DNA of 9,963 nt, taken from assembly GCA_947463775.1 (NCBI GenBank), contig CANHVD010000165.1, positions 1 through 9,963 of the forward strand. The letters are read 5' to 3'. The translations under genes were made by a program, and so were the position numbers. The stretch's first letter is position 1. Every line of letters starts with the position of its first letter. This document shows positions 7,075 to 9,963 of this stretch, piece by piece. The notes below the pieces were generated by a model. The model made no database searches, was not told the DNA's origin, and saw only the letters and a program-made list of their open reading frames with translations. This stretch comes from Planctomycetaceae bacterium. GTDB lineage: Bacteria; Planctomycetota; Planctomycetia; Planctomycetales; Planctomycetaceae.

Positions 7075-7791
7075 GTGGCTAAAAAGAAAAGCGTATCAAC
7101 AAAAGCGGCGGCGGCACCGGCAGACCCTGACGATCTGCTGTCGATCCGTCGTAAGCGAGCGAAGTCGGTCATCGCGAGTTTGAAAACGCTGTTCCCTCAG
7201 GCCGAATGCGCGTTGAATCATGAATCCGCCTTTCAGTTGCTCGTCGCGACAATTTTGTCGGCACAATGCACTGATGAACGAGTAAATCAGGCGACTCCGG
7301 AGTTGTTTAGACTTTATCCCTACGCCGACTCATTAGCAAAAGCCACACAGGAAGACGTGGAACGGATTGTTAAGCCGCTCGGTTTCTTTCGAAACAAAGC
7401 CGCCAACATTCGTGGAATGGCGCAGGCGCTTGTGGAGCGTTTTCATGGAGAAATCCCGCAGGACATTGAAGAACTCATTACGCTGCCAGGAGTCGGCCGA
7501 AAAACCGCCAGCGTTGTCCTGGGAACCTGGTTTGGAATTCCCTCCGGGATCGTTGTTGATACGCATGTCAAGCGCCTGACGAATCTTCTGGGTCTGACGT
7601 CATCAGAGAACCCGGAGATTATCGAACGCGATCTGATGGCGTTTATCCCGAAGTCGGAATGGATCGAGTTTTCTCATCGTCTGATTCATCATGGACGACG
7701 AACCTGTATCGCTCGCCGTCCGAAATGTACCGAGTGTGGTTTGCTGCCACTTTGCCCTCGGACAGGGCTAAAACCGCTTGAAGAACTGTAA
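7075..7791 (+). CDS. nth: Endonuclease III (DNA glycosylase/AP lyase)
   Basis: This base-excision repair enzyme removes oxidised pyrimidines from DNA and cuts the resulting abasic site by beta-elimination. The protein has 238 residues, slightly longer than E. coli Nth (211), because of a basic, Ala-rich N-terminal extension of about 20 residues. The helix-hairpin-helix is LPGVGRKTASVVLG (137-150), with catalytic Lys143. The catalytic Asp is Asp162 in VVDTHVKRL. The iron-sulphur cluster ligands Cys211, Cys218, Cys221 and Cys227 have the exact C-X6-C-X2-C-X5-C spacing of the family. LLVATILSAQCTDERVN (55-71) is the conserved N-terminal core helix region. The start is GTG 7075: an in-frame TGA at 7054-7056 rules out any earlier start, and a weak purine-rich GGGA lies about 11 bases upstream. 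It stands alone functionally and is followed after 107 bp by the amidohydrolase, with a strong palindrome in between. Confidence 0.96.
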   Translation: MAKKKSVSTKAAAAPADPDDLLSIRRKRAKSVIASLKTLFPQAECALNHESAFQLLVATILSAQCTDERVNQATPELFRLYPYADSLAKATQEDVERIVKPLGFFRNKAANIRGMAQALVERFHGEIPQDIEELITLPGVGRKTASVVLGTWFGIPSGIVVDTHVKRLTNLLGLTSSENPEIIERDLMAFIPKSEWIEFSHRLIHHGRRTCIARRPKCTECGLLPLCPRTGLKPLEEL

Positions 7792-7810
7792 GCAAATTCC
7801 CAGAAGACCT

Positions 7811-7861
7811 CCCGTCGGCGGAGCGACGGGTGTACCGTTCGCCCGTCGCTCCGCCGCCGGG
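7811..7861. repeat. GC-rich 51-bp palindrome after nth
   Basis: The arms CCCGTCGGCGGAGCGACGGG (7811-7830) and CCCGTCGCTCCGCCGCCGGG (7842-7861) pair at 19 of 20 positions around an 11-base loop. The hairpin would be very stable and begins 20 bases after the nth stop codon, so it may act as a transcription end or RNA stabiliser. It has no T-run, so it is not a textbook terminator. The sequence differs from the repeat at 1481 and looks like a second REP-like family. Confidence 0.75.
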
Positions 7862-7898
7862 AATTCTCGGTTCCATCAATTACCGTGAGTATTCTTAA

Positions 7899-9422
7899 AT
7901 GCATCGGTTCTCAATGTTGTTGCTAAGCTCAGCGTTGGTTTCAGAAACTCGCGACGGCGCCAGTCACAAGACGAAAATTCTATCTTGGAGAGCCCTCGTT
8001 CTCCTGCTGCTGACTTCTTCTCTGGCGATCGCTCAGGAATCAGATCCCGCGATTGATGGAGCATTAAAGTCGGTTGATAATCGCCGCGACGCGACATGGC
8101 AGATTGCTCAAAAGATCTGGCTGGCAGCGGAGCCCGGTTATCAGGAAACTGTTTCGTCCGCATTGCTGGCTGACGCGGCTGAAGCGGCGGGCCTGAAAGT
8201 CACTCGTGGAGTTGCGGAAATCCCGACGGCGTTTACGGCCGAGTTCGGTTCGGGCACGCCTGTGATTGGAATCCTTGGCGAGTTCGATGCGTTGCCAGGC
8301 CTTTCACAGCAGGCGGTGCCGGAGCCGCTTTCACGCGATGATGGCAATTCCTTTGGGCACGGCTGCGGTCATCATCTGTTTGGCTCGGCATCCTTATCGG
8401 CCACGATTGCGATCGCCGAACAAATCAAGGCAGGTACGCTCAACGGCACGGTGCGATTTTACGGATGCCCGGCGGAAGAAGGCGGCAGTGCCAAAGTGTT
8501 TATGGTCGAAGCCGGACTCTTCAAAGATTGCGACGCGGTCATGCACTGGCATCCGTCCAGCAAGACATCCGCCGGAGATCGTTCGAGCCTTGCGCGAGTT
8601 GCCGTGAAGTTTCAATTCCGTGGGCGGACAGCTCACGCCGCCGGATCACCGGAACAGGGACGTTCAGCACTGGATGCCGTTGAGCTGACCAATCATGCGG
8701 CCGAACTGATGCGAGAACATACTCCTGAAGAAACTCGCATTCATCATGTCATCACCAGTGGTGGCGATGCGCCGAACGTGGTGCCCGCCTTTGCTGAAGT
8801 CTACTACTACATTCGGCATCCTGAAGCGAAGTTTCTGAAGCCGCTGTATTCACGACTGGAGCTATGTGCAAAAGCCGGAGCGTTAGCAACTGAGACTGAG
8901 TTGACGATTCGCTACGAAGGGGGAATTCGAGAAATCCTGCCGAATCAAACACTATCGAATATGGCTCGTCGCCGCCTGGCTGAGCTGAATGATTTGTCCT
9001 ACAACGAAGAAGAACGTCAGTTTGCCGCGCGTCTTCAACAGCATCTTTCTGAGCCCGTTTCGTTGGAAACCGTGAGTCGAGTCGAAGATGTTGATGGAAC
9101 GATCGGCAAGGGTTCGACGGATGTGGGAGATATCTCGTGGGTTGTGCCGACGACAGGCTTCAGCACATCCTGCTGGGTACCGGGCACGCCAGCTCATTCG
9201 TGGCAGGCGGTCGCTGCAGGTGGAACGTCAATTGGCGAAAAAGGAATGCACCTGGCCGCTCGAGTTCTGGCGGCAACCGCGATTGATATGTTTCGCAGTC
9301 CGGAGTTACTGCAGCAGGCAAAAGAGGAGTTTCAGAAACGTTTGGGCAATCAGGAATATGAGTCATTGATGCAACCCAATCAGAAGCCTCCGCTTGATTA
9401 TCGAAATGCACCAAAGTCATAA
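7899..9422 (+). CDS. M20-family amidohydrolase, AbgB-like, probably exported
   Basis: This is a zinc-type peptidase/amidohydrolase closest in motif pattern to the p-aminobenzoyl-glutamate hydrolase subunit B group; the true substrate is unknown. Its 507 residues show GILGEFDALPGLSQ (124-137), the metal site GHGCGHHLFG (153-162, with Cys156 and His158), the catalytic pair Glu193-Glu194 in CPAEEGG, MHWHP (215-219), the lid-domain motif GRTAHAAGSP (242-251), and a C-terminal STDVGDISW (406-414) with GTPAHSW (429-435, a likely metal His433). Residues 30-46 (WRALVLLLLTSSLAIAQ) look like a signal peptide core ending before ESD, but the 29 residues before it are long for a signal n-region and contain a short hydrophobic run of their own (MLLLSSALV). 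ATG 7899 and ATG 7914 are both possible starts. E. coli AbgB is cytoplasmic, so export is the unusual point here. The next gene follows after 53 bp, so an operon is possible. Confidence 0.88.
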   Translation: MHRFSMLLLSSALVSETRDGASHKTKILSWRALVLLLLTSSLAIAQESDPAIDGALKSVDNRRDATWQIAQKIWLAAEPGYQETVSSALLADAAEAAGLKVTRGVAEIPTAFTAEFGSGTPVIGILGEFDALPGLSQQAVPEPLSRDDGNSFGHGCGHHLFGSASLSATIAIAEQIKAGTLNGTVRFYGCPAEEGGSAKVFMVEAGLFKDCDAVMHWHPSSKTSAGDRSSLARVAVKFQFRGRTAHAAGSPEQGRSALDAVELTNHAAELMREHTPEETRIHHVITSGGDAPNVVPAFAEVYYYIRHPEAKFLKPLYSRLELCAKAGALATETELTIRYEGGIREILPNQTLSNMARRRLAELNDLSYNEEERQFAARLQQHLSEPVSLETVSRVEDVDGTIGKGSTDVGDISWVVPTTGFSTSCWVPGTPAHSWQAVAAGGTSIGEKGMHLAARVLAATAIDMFRSPELLQQAKEEFQKRLGNQEYESLMQPNQKPPLDYRNAPKS

Positions 9423-9475
9423 CCAAACCCGTCAACAGCCTGCTGTAGCGAGTTTCTGCTGAGGATCATCGAAAA

Positions 9476-9963
9476 ATGCCGTCTGCTCTTTATGGCCTGC
9501 ACAAATTGCTACGAGCAAAGTTGTCGCGTAAACGGACGTTGCATTCCGCGGTGCTGTTCTGTGTCTTGTGTGAAATTCTGAATGTTACGGCGTTGCTGCA
9601 AACAGAGTCGTGGGTAGCTGCATCAGAGAAAGCTCAGGAAGAACTGATCTGGTTGAGGAACGAAAAACTCAAAATTGGACTTAGCCCGTCGTCAGGTGGT
9701 GCGATTGCCTGGATAAGTGCCGTTGGTGCCGATCGCAGCCTGATCAACAGTTTTGATCGTGGCCGATTGGTTCAACAATCATGGTACGGCAAAGAGGATG
9801 GCTCGCTGTGGAACAAAACGCCGTGGCGATGGAACCCGGTTCAGGGTGGTGACTGGCGAGGAAAGTCGGCCATCATTCTGGAGCAGAAGCATGAACCGAC
9901 AACATCGTGGGTAAAGTCACAGCCATTGCACTGGGCCACGGGCGAACTGTTATCAGAATGCAC
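9476..9963 (+). CDS. Predicted secreted protein of unknown function (5' part)
   Basis: An ATG at 9476 opens a frame that stays open to the window edge, giving 162 complete codons with no stop. GAGGA at 9461-9465 is a reasonable ribosome binding site, 10 bases upstream. The N-terminus is basic (KLLRAKLSRKR), then hydrophobic (LHSAVLFCVLCEILNVTALL), and then reads ESWVAASE, which resembles a long signal peptide or an anchor. After it comes NEKLKIGLSPSSGGAIAWIS, then SFDRGRLVQQSWYG and WNPVQGGDWRG. This pattern recalls beta-sandwich proteins that act on or bind carbohydrate (GGAI plus DRGR-QxS), but I cannot place it in a named family. It lies 53 bp after the amidohydrolase on the same strand, so the two may be co-transcribed. 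Confidence 0.75.
   Translation, partial: MPSALYGLHKLLRAKLSRKRTLHSAVLFCVLCEILNVTALLQTESWVAASEKAQEELIWLRNEKLKIGLSPSSGGAIAWISAVGADRSLINSFDRGRLVQQSWYGKEDGSLWNKTPWRWNPVQGGDWRGKSAIILEQKHEPTTSWVKSQPLHWATGELLSEC

Noticed and set aside
7811..7861. Classic intrinsic terminator for nth
   Set aside because: The stem is strong but no T-run follows (the next bases are AATTCTCGG), so I call it a palindromic repeat with a possible effect on transcription.
9435..9446. Small palindrome ACAGCCTGCTGT between the hydrolase and the last gene, sharing CAGCCTGCTG with 6989-6998
   Set aside because: The shared word is only 10 bases and the stem only 5 bp, which is expected by chance in a window this size.

Overview
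The window most likely comes from a planctomycete with moderate GC content. The strongest evidence is the large minus-strand gene with the PSCyt1–DUF1549 (PSCyt2)–DUF1553 (PSD1) layout. Cytochrome-like proteins of this type are largely confined to Planctomycetes and relatives in the PVC group. The other protein families present are widespread. The proposed secreted proteins and the many palindromic intergenic repeats fit this assignment but do not prove it. No rRNA, tRNA, CRISPR array, transposase or phage gene is visible.

Layout from left to right: the 3' end of an unidentified gene (to 140); a spacer made mostly of a long inverted repeat (about 162-355); a membrane glycosyltransferase of the GT39/ArnT type (376-2076); a spacer with two different short repeats; and a UDP-N-acetylglucosamine 2-epimerase, wecB (2201-3346). 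Only 6 bp further on, the convergent cytochrome-like gene ends (coding 6751 down to 3353). A 323-bp divergent spacer then leads to endonuclease III, nth (7075-7791). After a GC-rich palindrome come a probably exported M20 amidohydrolase of the AbgB type (7899-9422) and the 5' part of a predicted secreted protein of unknown function, which runs off the window end (9476-9963).

The glycosyltransferase and the epimerase could both serve surface polysaccharide or glycoprotein synthesis: WecB supplies UDP-ManNAc, and GT39 enzymes use lipid-linked sugars at the membrane. The cytochrome-like protein, the amidohydrolase and the last protein all have N-terminal segments that look like export signals, so they would act outside the cytoplasm. 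Nth is a housekeeping base-excision repair enzyme with no visible link to its neighbours.

The most unusual layer is non-coding. Most gaps between co-directional genes hold a palindrome or interspersed repeat, and these belong to several unrelated types. One 70-bp palindrome sits inside the glycosyltransferase reading frame, in a loop between two membrane segments, and shares a 21-base identical arm with the spacer just downstream. I see no clear new defence or biosynthetic system here. The best leads are the repeat inserted in a coding region and the laminin-G-like domain placed in the middle of the cytochrome-like protein.
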